This document shows positions 1 through 9,316 of a stretch of 13,911 nt of DNA, piece by piece. The stretch is taken from positions 1 through 13,911 of the forward strand of contig MU623723.1 of NCBI GenBank assembly GCA_025201765.1, given 5' to 3'. The notes under the pieces are model-generated. The model ran no database searches. It had not been told where the DNA came from and saw only the letters and a list, made by a program, of their open reading frames with translations. Each line of letters begins with the position of its first letter. The stretch's first letter is position 1. This DNA comes from Daldinia sp. FL1419. Taxonomy: Eukaryota; Ascomycota; Sordariomycetes; Xylariales; Hypoxylaceae. Made by a program: the position numbers and the translations under genes.

Positions 1-495
1 AAGAAAGAATTAATATATTTTGGTATAAGAATAATTGTTTAAGTAGTAATATTTATATAATAATAATAATTAATGATTTATAATTTATAAATATTTATTT
101 ATTAAATTATATAAGTAAAATAATTAAATATTATTTCTTATAATCTTTTTTACCTTATATAATATATATTTTTTATTTTATAATTATTATTATTTAACCC
201 TTCTTTTATTTTTAATATTTTATTAATAATTTAAATAAAATTTATTTTATAATTTCTTTCTTTTTTAATTATAATTTTATTATATTAATTATTACCCTAT
301 TCTTATTTTATAAAATTCTATTATAACCTTTAAAGAATTTAAGGATTTATTAATTAATTAGAATAATTTTAATAAAGGAATTAATTAATATTTAATATTT
401 TTCCCAAATTCCTTTTTCAATAGGGATCCCTAATATTTACCTAATTACCATTATTTCTATTCCTTTTAATTTACCCTATTTATCTTATATAATAG
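1..495. other. AT-rich RIP-degraded DNA, no identifiable gene
   Basis: This is nearly pure A/T sequence with short C-containing patches. From 121 to 360 there are 17 C residues: 6 CpC and 11 CpT, with no CpA and no CpG. There is also no TpG. This is the context bias left by RIP. A plus-strand frame rich in former Gln codons (TAA/TAG) leads into the better preserved tract at 496, so the end of this stretch (from about 360) may be the eroded upstream part of the same coding remnant. No promoter or repeat boundary could be placed. Confidence 0.6.
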
Positions 496-657
496 GGATA
501 TAACCCAGGTTATAATTTTGGATATAATATAAGCCTTATATTAGCCCAACCCCCTCCTCCAACCCCGGGAAATGGTTTTAAATCCTTTGGACTACTATTG
601 AATAATTTATATATGATTATAGTGCTACCCCCAAATGCTAGAGCAGGTAGAGGGAAT
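496..657 (+). pseudogene. Pro/Gly/Asn-rich coding remnant, unidentified
   Basis: There are 54 codons without a stop, preceded by TAA TAG and ended by TAA at 658-660; all three could be former Gln codons. The peptide begins with three GYN-type motifs (GYNPGYNFGYN), then a proline cluster (AQPPPPTPGNG), then a region ending NARAGRGN. Base composition differs from the surroundings: C-runs and a CCCGGG survive, so this patch was hit less by RIP. There is no ATG upstream, so it is an internal piece of something. Low-complexity Pro/Gly/Gln segments are common in retroelement Gag proteins and other fungal repeats, but no catalytic or binding motif is visible, and I do not assign a family. Confidence 0.35.
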
Positions 658-660
658 TAA

Positions 661-1413
661 CCAATAAAAAATTATAATTCTTCCTTTTTAATAACATTAT
701 TATTTATATAAAAAAGAATTTTTTAAAATTAAATTTTTATATTTATTAATAATTAATAAATATTAATTTATTTTATAATTTTTTTAAAATATATTCTTAA
801 TAAAATATATTTATTTACTAATTTTTTTTAGATGAGTCGCTTTGTGGCTTATCCTATTTTTATTATTTTATACTTTTAATCAGTCTTAAATGCTTTTATA
901 TAATTTTATTTAAACTTTTTTCATTTTTTTATTTATTATATAATAATATTATATTATTTTTTTACCTTATTAATAAATTATATGGTAAGATTATGTTATT
1001 TTATCCTTTTATTAATAAATTATTATATTATATAATTATAGGTTTCTATTTTAAATTTAAATTGAAACCACTTTTTTTTAAATATTCTTTTATATCTTTT
1101 ATAACATAATTAAATTTATTTTAATTATTTTTAACTTTATTTTTTAATGTGTATTTATTGTATAATAAAATTAAATTTATATTTTTATAAATTGTGTTTT
1201 AGTAAATTTATTTATATTAATATTTTATTTTTAATAGTGGTTGTAGTTGATTTATTTTAGGTAAGATTTTTTGAAAATTTATAGAAATTGTAAATCTTAT
1301 GTTATATATCATATAATTAAGTAAAATCTTATAATTATTATTAAATTTAAATTTTTTTAAATCCTAATTAATATTTTATAATAATTCTTAATATTTATTC
1401 CAATTTAATTTTA
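661..1413. other. AT-rich stretch without a recognisable gene
   Basis: Mostly A/T with scattered T-rich tracts. A small less-mutated patch at about 832-856 keeps CpG and TpG. At about 1041-1069 the hexamers GGTTTC and GAAACC form the ends of a weak inverted repeat around an A/T core. No reading frame with supporting motifs was found on either strand. Confidence 0.5.
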
Positions 1414-1920
1414 GTGTGTAAGATTGTTATTGGTGAGGTAAATATTTTAAAGGTGCTTGTAATGTTTTTTAATTGGATTAGAAAGTGTATTTAATTTATT
1501 GTAGAGGAAAGTGAAGATAAGGATGTTTAGTTTTTAAAAAATCCTTAATTAATAATTAGTGGTTTTAATTGGGACTTTATATTTATTTTTATTTAAAATT
1601 TTTATAATAAATTATATTTTCCCTTTTTATATAATTTGGTTTTTGAGATAGATGATTTATTTGAGAAAATGTTCTTTAATTTTGAGATTGACGTTGATTG
1701 TATGTTTTATATAATTTGGTGTTTTAAATGGATTTAAAAAATGTATATTAGTAATATTGTTGTTAATATAATAAACAACCTTAATGTACATTTTATTGTT
1801 TTTATTTTTAATTATGTTATTTTAAGTATTAATAAAATTTATAATTTATTATTAAATAATATTTATTTTTTTGGTTTTTTTATAAAGATTAAAAATATTA
1901 TTTTTATAATTTATAATTAA
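1414..1920 (+). pseudogene. Plus-strand coding-like remnant, unidentified
   Basis: One plus-strand frame carries only five stops in its first 168 codons (TAA at 1492 and 1735 among them) before TAA at 1918-1920. At this base composition roughly one codon in ten should be a stop, so the frame looks like old coding sequence. All the stops are TAA or TAG, as RIP of CAA/CAG would give. The last 59 codons, from an ATG at 1741, are uninterrupted. The peptide has acidic and aromatic patches (EESEDKD, FEIDDLFEK, FEIDVDCMF) and several Trp. No known family is recognised. The plus strand here keeps TpG but has lost CpA, so substitutions such as Ala to Val, Thr to Ile and His to Tyr must be expected. 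Confidence 0.35.
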
Positions 1921-2797
1921 ATGTTATTTTTATTAATAATTATGAAAATAATTTTATCTTTTTTTATACCTTTATTTATATTAATTATGAATATTTATTA
2001 TATTTAGTTGTTTATGGATCCATAATTGGAATCATTTTCCTATCAAATATGGCATATTTATATTATATAAAGAATAACAATATTTTTTATTATTATATTA
2101 TTATTTCTGGTTGTTTTAACAGGGCTTATATTTCCTATTATTATAATAATAATGGTAGTAAATATTTATATTAATTTAATATATATTTTTATTATTAATT
2201 TCTATTAATTATTATTAAAAAATAAATTAATATATTATAATTTTATTTAAATATAATAAAATAGGGGGTATTTCTACTATTATGTTAATGGGTAGATTAA
2301 TACTGTCTTAGTTTGAATTAGTTAGTGATAATAATGTTTTACTATTATTTTATAAATTTAAAATTATTTAGTAAGAAATTAAAAGGTTAAATAATATAGT
2401 TAATTGGATTAAATAAGATATAAAGGTAAGTATTGTGTACCTTTATTAATTTTAGGAGGTTATTAATAGTTTGTTTTTTTGGGGTGATGATGATATTTAA
2501 AGTTTTTAATAGGTTTTTTTTTATAAAGTTAATTGGTAAGTATTATAAATGTTAGGTGGTATTATAGGTTTAATAATAAATGAAAAAGGATAAAAATAGA
2601 TTATATTATTTTTTTAATTTCTTTAATATTATGGTTTTTTTTAATTATATTTATATAATTATATTAATTATTATTGGTTTAAATAATTTATTTTTTTTTA
2701 ATAATTTATTATTTTTCTTATATGTTAAATAATTATTATTTATTTAAATATGTATTATTTATTTTAAATATTAATATTATATGACTTTTATTAACTT
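1921..2797. other. Region between the unidentified remnant and the Helitron 3' side
   Basis: This stretch lies beyond the C-terminal end of the Helitron frame and should contain the element's 3' terminus if it is present. No hairpin followed by CTRR could be recognised on the minus strand; RIP would readily destroy both. A plus-strand frame at 1917-2171 is open for 85 codons but lacks an early ATG and any motif. Another plus frame from 2264 to about 2600 has stops at roughly the random rate. Neither is called as a gene. Confidence 0.4.
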
Positions 2798-2839
2798 TTA
2801 AAATATTTTGGAATATATTATATTTAAAAAGTTTAAATT

Positions 2840-4200
2840 TAATTTAGGTGGTTTTAATATTCCTAACCTTTAAATGTTCCTAATCCTGAACATTACCATA
2901 TAAAATTGGTTGTAAATAAAAAATAGAAATTGTAAATTAATATTAATAATATTAAAAAATTAGTTTTATAATTTATTTATAATTATAATAAAATAAATTA
3001 AAATTAAGAATTATCATCAAAACCACAGAAATGACTGATTATTATTATCCTAAATTAATTTTATTTTAGGAATTATATAAATCCTTTTATTAAACTCTCC
3101 TCCAATCATTTATACTTTAATATTGTACCTTTTGAGCTAAATAACCACTAATTAAATGTTATTATAGAAACCTTTATTAAGATTTAAATTATATAATAAT
3201 ATAATTAAAATATCAATTTTTAATTATAATTTAATTAAAGATATTCTTATTAATTATAAGGATTATATTATTTTTATTAATAATTAATAAAAATTTTTAT
3301 TACCTATTACAATATAATTATTAATGGATTAATATATTTTAAACCTTTTAGGGATTTTTTAAAATAAATTATTATTAATTATGTTAATTAAGACATTATA
3401 TATAAATAAAATATATTAGGTAAAGAAAGTTATGAAAATTTGATTAATTATATTTAATAATGTTTAAAAATATACGTAATCATATAGCTACTAATTACTC
3501 TTAAATATCTTCATTAAATTGGGTAATGGAGTCATTCCATCCTACCCAAGATTATAAAAGATTTTATGGAGTTATTTGATAAATTTAATATTATTTATAT
3601 TTATTTGTATAATCTTTATATTTATAATAAAAATTAATTATTAAAACTAAATTTATATAAATAAATTTTATAGATAAATATTGATAATTTATAGGTGTAA
3701 CCTTTTCTGAACTATAGGTAAAATTTGTATAAAATCTTTTTTAAAAAGAGTAGGGATGCTATTAAATAATGAATTATTTTCTTATATATTATATAGTATT
3801 TTATAAATAACTTTAAAAGTATATTTATGTTATATAATTATTTTATTCTAAATAATTAATAATATTTATTAGAAGAATTTGGTAGCCATTAACTCCTATT
3901 AAATAGAATAAATTAAATCAATATTAAGCTTAATTGGAATATTAAATTATAAATAAATTATCCTCCTTTCAAATAATAAAAGAGTTATTATTCCTAATAA
4001 AATTATATATAAGATTATTTTACCTTCTAAATAATAATGATAGCAAAATATTAAATATAAAAAAATCTTTTTAATCCTAATAATACTTTAAAGGTAAAAA
4101 TATATATTGTAAAAATTATCCTATATTATTTTTATAATTATTTTAAATATAAAATATTAATATTTATTAAATTTAAATAATGCTTAATCTTATAAAATTA
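2840..4200 (-). pseudogene. Helitron Pif1-family helicase domain
   Basis: This is an ATP-dependent 5'-3' DNA helicase in origin. Walker A lies at 4087-4055 and now reads SIIRIKKIFLY where the family has GxAGTGKTFLY; the lysine codon AAG (4069-4067) survives, but three Gly codons and two Thr codons are mutated. Walker B LII*NK (3859-3842) stands for LIIWDE. Next come KKDFIQILPIV (3742-3710; GGDFxQILPVV), INIK (3625-3614; TNMR), a segment near 3370-3300 matching ILxxxNxxVxxIN, LKIDILIILLYNLN (about 3165-3122), FAITINKSQGQ-like codons (2992-2960; now F-I-I-I-I-N-K-L-*-N-*) and YNQFYMVMFR (2914-2885; HGQxYVAxSR). The two adjacent TGA codons near 2967-3010 fit former Arg CGA codons before QFP. The helicase is complete but inactive. 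Confidence 0.92.
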
Positions 4201-5134
4201 CTTTTTATTTTTTATTGTAATTTAATTTATTATTTAGAAGTTAATTTCTTTTTCTTTTTTCTTAATTATGGATAAAATTAGGGAAATTAATTTCTAATTA
4301 ATTTTAATTTTTTATAATAGTTTACTTAATTAAATAAAACCTATAATTAAAATAAATTATTTTAATAAAGATTAATAAATTAAAATAATTTATTATTACC
4401 TTTAATAAATCATTATAAAATTAATTTTTATATTTAATTTATATATTTAAAAGTAGTTGATAATTATTATTATTAATAGTATGAGTAAATATAATCTTTA
4501 ATTATTTATTAGAAGCAAATATGCTTATTTTTTTAAAAAAGTATTCCCAATATTCTTTATCTTTTAATAAACCTTATACTTTATAAATTTATTAGAAAAT
4601 ATTATATTAAATGTTCTTATAGGTAAATAAATCTAATTAATTAATAATTCCTGAGATTGTTGTAAATAGTATTTATAGGTAAAATTTCTCTTTAACCTTT
4701 GAATAGATAAAGTAAATATGGTTAATCTTTCTCCTTACCTTACATATATATTTAACCCATTTTTTCCCAAGAAATTACTAAAAATTATTAAGAAAATCTT
4801 AATATAAAATATATTACTTATTTTAATTATTTTTATTATAGTTAAATTATATGGTTAGTGTTGAATAATTTTGTTTAATTATTTATATTAATAATTCTAC
4901 ATTTTTATTTATATTATAAATTAATTTATCTTTATTAAGGAGGTGAATGGTTAGAGGTTGGATGTTAGGTTTAATACTATAAATAAAATATTCAAATATT
5001 TAATTTATAATTTCAAAAGGCTTAATAAATTAATTATATAAATATTTGTTAATTTTATTACAATTTTAAGTTTATTAATTGGGATTAATTTATATCTTTT
5101 TTGTTTATAAATGTGTAGTAATTCTATTATTATT
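4201..5134 (-). pseudogene. Helitron Rep-to-helicase linker region
   Basis: This is the conserved Helitron segment between the nuclease and the helicase, in the same frame. Readable landmarks are IKPNIQPLTIHL (about 4918-4883; the family motif before HL.N), IIKQNYSTLT (about 4830-4795), FLGKKWVKYI, KEKFYL*ILFTTISG (family GE.FYL..LL....G), GLLKDKEYWEYFFK and a YND stretch near 4400 that corresponds to the family's CDDL. The stops again fall at Gln or Trp sites of the family. No frameshift is needed from Rep through to the Walker A motif. Confidence 0.88.
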
Positions 5135-5881
5135 TTTATAAATATATTTATAAATATATTTAATAGTTTTAATTGAAGTATATATTTCTATATTAATATA
5201 AACCTAATATTTTTGATTTAGGTAAGGATTGTACGGGATTATTTAGTTATTATTGAGTATTTGTAATTCCAAATTATTATTAAGAATTTCAACTATAAAC
5301 CTTTGCTTATAAATTAGATAGCCATTAGGATTCATTATTATTTTGGTATAGAACAATTTTAAAAAGCCTTTAAAATAGGTATTCTTAATTATATACAAAG
5401 AATTTGGCTTATTTTGCTTATAAGGTCTATATATTATATTTAAAAGTATTACCTTTCATAAAATATTGTTCGGGTTAATATCTGGCCTGGGTACTTCTGT
5501 ATAAACCATTTTATTAATATACGCTGGTTATAGATAGAGGTTATAATTAATATTCATTAAAAAGATTAAATAATGTATATGTAATAAATTTTATTTTTAA
5601 TATTCAATAATCTATACTAACCTTGTACATACCCTAAAATATAATTACAATTTTATATCCTTTAAAAATGCTATACATTTTTAATTAAAGACTTTCATAC
5701 CAATATTAGGCCAATTACTTATAATCTATCCTAGAAAAAATTTATTTTTAATTTCTGGTTAATTTAGGTTTATTATAAAAATAATAAATAATGTTAGGTG
5801 ATTAAATTTATAAATGATAATCATTAAATCTTAATAATAATGAAACATAAATCTTTCTAAATTTGTAAATGTTATTAGTAA
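5135..5881 (-). pseudogene. Helitron HUH Rep endonuclease domain
   Basis: This is the rolling-circle nuclease part. Motifs in order on the minus strand are FT.LERFM (5869-5846; family FTGSERFM), a Y*D (5836-5828; YQD), N-L-N-*-P-E-I (5770-5750; NPNWPEI), IEY*K*NLLHIH (5608-5573; IEYQKRGLPHIH), VYTEVPRPD (5506-5480; VCAEIPDPD), YRPY (5431-5420; HGPC), IIPYNPYL (5242-5219), YINIEIYTSIK (5200-5168; HINVEVCxSIK) and KYIYKYIYK (5161-5135). The HUH histidines (CAT at 5581 and 5575) and both tyrosines of the KYxxKYxxK active-site motif are intact, while surrounding Gln, Arg, Cys and Gly codons have been converted. A 70-codon stretch (5455-5246) has no stop at all. Confidence 0.93.
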
Positions 5882-7039
5882 ATAAGTGGTATATCTAATT
5901 AATAATATATTAATATCTTTAGTTAATATTATATTATTAAAGTTATTTTTAAAAGCTTTATAAAGATTATTTTATTTATGTTGTAGTTGATTAAAAAGAT
6001 TTTATTTTATTATAACCTAAATATTAATTAAATATTATTAAAAAAATTATTTAAAAGTAAAAGGTATTAATTTTTATTAATAATAATTATAAAGGTAAAA
6101 TTAAAAGTATTATTATAATATTAAATTTATTTTTTTATAATTGCTTTTATTGATAAATATTGTTGAATTTTATTTAATCTTTTTGTATGGTTATATTAAA
6201 GGATAGGAAAGGGGTATATAAAATGGGTGAGTAATTGGGATTCTTGTATAAGAGTATGTAAAAAAGTCCGAAATATTTTATTTGGTTAAAATAATTTTTT
6301 TTTATTATTGTTTTATATTGGATATATTTGGAATAATTTTAATAATATTATTCGTTATTAGAAGATTCTCTTATTTTTAATTAATACTTTTTTTAATAAT
6401 AAGATTTAGATTTAGTTTTAAAATTATTTTAATTTAAATTTAATTAATTCTATTTTTTTTTAATTAATATACAATATTTTATAATTATTTTTGAATAATA
6501 ATATATTTTTCTATATAAAGATTTTTCTTATAGATCTTTTTAAATAATTATATTAAAATATCTATATTTAAATTGTTATTATTTGTTATCATTTAATATT
6601 AAAAAGTTATTTATAGGTTGTAAAAGTATAATTAGGTATATTATAATCTCTTATTTAATATTATATTTATTAAATTAGTTTAATAATATAAAACTCCTTA
6701 TATTTAAAAATAATTTAATCTTATATTACCATTGGAACAATTGATAGGCTTATAGTATATAAAGGTAAAAGTAAATGTTAAATTATAATATTAAATATTC
6801 TTTTTAAATAATTTAATTTTGGGATTAATTTTAATAAATAATAATTATAAAAATTTGGGTAATTTATAAGTTTTTATTAGGTTAATATCTTTATTTTTAT
6901 AATATAAATTATAAATTTTAATTTTCCTTATTTTATCCCCTAATTATTTATTTAATTAATGTAATATATTATATATATTATATTATTTATTTATAGTTTT
7001 ATTATTATAGATTTTGATTATTAAGGGATTATTTTTTAA

Positions 7040-7642
7040 TAATTAGGATAGATATTGTACAGGAGGTTTTGATTCTTGTTGATTATGACCTTTATGTGGT
7101 TAATTAGTTATGAATATTGTTAATTTTTTAGTAGGGTGATCTTATCTGGTAGGAGGCTTTAATTATTGTTGTTTAGGGGTTTTATATAATTGAATAGGTT
7201 AAATAAGTTGAATAGGTTAAATAGGTATAAGAAATTTATAATAATCTTTTAATATTGTTAGTCTTTTAGTAGGGCAACCTTATTTGACAAATTTTGATTG
7301 TTGTTATTTGGGAGCTTTATGTGATTAAACAGGTATGGGAATCTTTGGACAATCTTTTAATATTATTGGCTTTTTAGGAGGGTAATTTTGTTTAGTAGGA
7401 GGTCTTAATTGCTATTGTTTAAAGATTTTATATGGTTAAATGGGTATGGAAGGTTTGGGATAATTTTTAAATGTTACTAACCTTTTGGGAGGGTGATCTT
7501 GTTTAATAGATTTTGGCTGCTGTTGTTTAGGAGTTTTATGTGGTTGAACAGGTATAGGAGTCTTTAAATGGTTTTCTAATATTATTAGTTCTTTAGGAGG
7601 GTGATCCTGTTTAGTAAGAGCTAACATCTTAATTTGAGTTCT
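7040..7642 (-). repeat. Coding tandem repeat, 36-37 codons per unit
   Basis: The plus-strand anchor GGAGGG or its variants recurs at 7596, 7488, 7377, 7269 and 7131, spaced 108, 111, 108 and 138 bp, with a sixth degenerate copy near 7041. All spacings are multiples of three. On the minus strand each unit reads like KQDHPPK..., then a LK..PK.PIPV segment, then QPHK.PKQQQ. The only long ATG-initiated open frame of the window, 7627-7436 (63 codons), is two of these units; its stop at 7438-7436 lies where neighbouring units have Gln, so it is a RIP product rather than a real end. The 138-bp unit contains a small internal duplication of PIQLI. Confidence 0.85.
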
Positions 7643-8374
7643 TTTAAAAGTGTTAGTTATATTTGGATTTAATTTTTGTAATGATTGGTATTATTTGGGA
7701 ATATAATATGGTTAATATATTTTATAAAAAAGATTGGTATTAGAATTTATATATATTTTAGAAGGGTTTTGAACCCTTTTGCATTTAATATATATTTTTA
7801 AAAGAATAAAAATATCCATTAAGAAATAATAATTTTTAAAAAAAAGAATTAATAATAAAACTTTTTTTAAAAAATAGTTTTAATATTTATAAATTAATAT
7901 TTATATATTTACATATTTATACATTTATTATAAAATATAAAAGAAATATTAATAATTTATTTATTTTTATTTTTTCTTTTTTGTTATATTTATTTTGGAA
8001 GAATTAGGAATAAAGATTATTTTTAATTTACTATTATTAAAATTGTTTATAAGGTTATATTGGATAGGAGGTTTAATTTTTTATTTATTTTCACTAATCT
8101 TTTACTTTTTAGAATGAGGTACTGGTAATTGAGGTTTTTGTTTAATAGTAGGGTTGGAAAAGGGTAGATTGATGTTAGAACCTTTTATGAAACCCTTATT
8201 ACCATTATTTGTTAAATTATTTTTAAAACAATTTTATTTAATTTTAAATAAAGTGGATGGTTTACGATCAATATCAATCTAGCTTATAAATTTATATTTT
8301 TAATAGTTAAAAATATTTTATAATTTAATTACCAATTTTGAGGGGGGGGTAATATTATTTAATAAAGAAAACAT
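7643..8374 (-). pseudogene. N-terminal extension of the Helitron frame
   Basis: This is the same frame as the Rep-helicase. It starts at ATG 8374-8372 (MFSLLNN), the first Met after a stop further upstream. The peptide is basic and Pro/Gln/Ser-rich, with long uninterrupted stretches around 8278-8103 (including DIDRKPSTLFK and SNPTIKQKPQLPVPHSKK) and 8097-8000. The region 7920-7800 is more eroded. Position 8342-8349 is a run of eight G on the plus strand, coding Pro-Pro just after the start. No enzymatic motif is seen; a DNA-binding or disordered role is only a guess. It is placed in the Helitron gene because the frame continues without a net shift, which by chance alone would happen one time in three. 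Confidence 0.55.
7762..7778. repeat. Short perfect inverted repeat
   Basis: AAGGGTT, a TTG spacer and AACCCTT form a 7-bp perfect stem inside the N-terminal extension of the Helitron frame. It is probably incidental to the coding sequence and is listed because G/C-containing inverted repeats are rare in this background. Confidence 0.5.
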
Positions 8375-8632
8375 AATTATAACCTTATTCTTTTTAAATT
8401 TATAATATTAAAAAAAATTATAAATTAATAATAATAAATTAAAACTTATATAAGAGATTGGGTAGTTTTAATTATTATTATTTATATTTTAAAAGATTTA
8501 TCTAATTGGTGTTATTATTTGAAAAAATATATTTGGAAGAGGTTTATATAGTTTAAAGACTATATTATATAAATATAATTTAAAGGCTTTAAAAGTAGTA
8601 AGATCTTAAATGGAATAATATTTACATTATAA
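8375..8632. other. AT-rich stretch upstream of the Helitron start
   Basis: This is the 5' side of the minus-strand Helitron gene, where its promoter and its 5' TC terminus would be expected. Neither can be recognised. A stop codon in the Helitron frame precedes the proposed ATG. No other gene-like signal was found. Confidence 0.4.
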
Positions 8633-9034
8633 ATCCCCTTTTTTAAGTATAAAATTTTTATAATTAAAATAAATAAGATTATCTATTAAAACCTTAAAAA
8701 ATTTGTGAGATTTTATTTATATATAAATCTGATATTTTTTATTAAGTTTTAATAGGAAGTTCATGCAAGATGGAGTTGTATTTCTGAAGCTGTGGGTATG
8801 TTGAAGGAGTATTTTAAAAATATAAATAAAAGTAATATATTAAAAGTATAAAAGCTGATTTTAATATTAAAAATTTAAGATTTTTTAATTAATATTAATT
8901 AGGTCTTTAAAGTGATTATTAGCCCTAAAGATATAATAAAAGAGATAAATAATAGGCATTTTATATTAAGTTGTAAAATTATATTATTTTTTATAATAAT
9001 AATTTTTTTTGATGATATAGTTATAAAAGGGATT
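8633..9034 (+). pseudogene. Plus-strand coding-like remnant, unidentified
   Basis: One plus-strand frame has about six stops, all TAA or TAG, over 134 codons. It includes a well-preserved patch at 8756-8851 (EVHARWSCISEAVGML...), which keeps CpA and TpG, and an uninterrupted 44 codons at 8903-9034 ending FFDDIVIKGI. The first patch resembles the ARW.S..EA segment of Helitron proteins and the second resembles a reverse-transcriptase FxDD motif, but these belong to different families and neither has supporting motifs around it. I therefore leave the identity open. Confidence 0.25.
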
Positions 9035-9316
9035 TAATAATTCTTATAATTATTTTATTTATATTAATTAAGAGTGGAAGTAAATTCATTACCCTTACCT
9101 ATTCTTAATTACAAATTATTACAATTTTTGGTTTTGAAAATGTGGTTTTAAGTTTCCACTAGTAATTAATGTTAATTTTTAAGGGTATAGAGGAAAGGGC
9201 ATTAATCATAAATTTACATGATTGATTTCTAGCATATTTTATTAAATATTTTATATCATAAATTAAGATTAATAATAAAAGTTAAATCCAAAATTGAAAC
9301 AAAAATTAGTAAAAAC
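9035..9316. other. AT-rich stretch, no gene seen
   Basis: This continues the frame of the preceding remnant with frequent stops and no motif. From about 9263 the sequence begins to resemble the right-hand part of the following tandem repeat unit, so the array may have a degenerate partial unit here. Confidence 0.4.

Larger units (their letters stand above)
2798..8374 (-). pseudogene. Helitron Rep-helicase (RepHel) gene killed by RIP
   Basis: In life this protein would nick, transfer and unwind DNA for rolling-circle transposition. One minus-strand frame (codon first bases at positions equal to 1 modulo 3) runs from an ATG at 8374-8372 to about 2798, 1859 codons, with no net frameshift. Domains in order are a Lys/Pro/Gln-rich N-terminus with tandem repeats, the Helitron N-terminal region (a C..GNI.L-like motif near 6740, HPFYIPL at 6229-6209), HUH Rep, linker, and Pif1-type helicase. 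Nonsense codons sit where the family has Gln, Arg or Trp (CAA, CAG, CGA, TGG), and many missense changes are also C-to-T or G-to-A. Family membership rests on more than a dozen motifs in the correct order. The N-terminal limit is uncertain: part before about 6800 could belong to another ORF that happens to be in frame. The true stop is also uncertain because many stops are mutational. Confidence 0.93.

Noticed and set aside
1917..2171. 85-codon open stretch on the plus strand.
   Set aside because: It has no ATG near its start, no motif and a hydrophobic Ile/Tyr/Asn composition expected from A/T-rich DNA. One such run by chance in six frames of a window this size is not surprising.
5450..5545. 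Minus-strand peptide resembling the helix-turn-helix of pogo/Fot1 transposases (QR.LI.WF.QKYPG...T.TI).
   Set aside because: It is in a different frame from the Helitron Rep frame, which is continuous through the same bases and carries many ordered motifs. The similarity is a shadow.
6184..6330. Plus-strand frame resembling the Helitron segment VIG...SE.FYL.
   Set aside because: The same bases on the minus strand code the Helitron N-terminal HPFYIPL motif in the continuous frame, and the true SE/GE.FYL-type segment is found on the minus strand near 4645. The plus reading is coincidental.
7436..7627. A stand-alone 63-residue protein gene.
   Set aside because: The frame is open upstream of its ATG back to a Gln-type stop, and its own stop falls where other repeat units have Gln. 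It is two units of a larger tandem repeat.
9005..9034. FFDDIVIKG as a reverse transcriptase catalytic motif of a gypsy element.
   Set aside because: No other RT, RNase H or integrase motif was found in the frame before or after it, and Phe/Ile-rich peptides are common by chance in this base composition.
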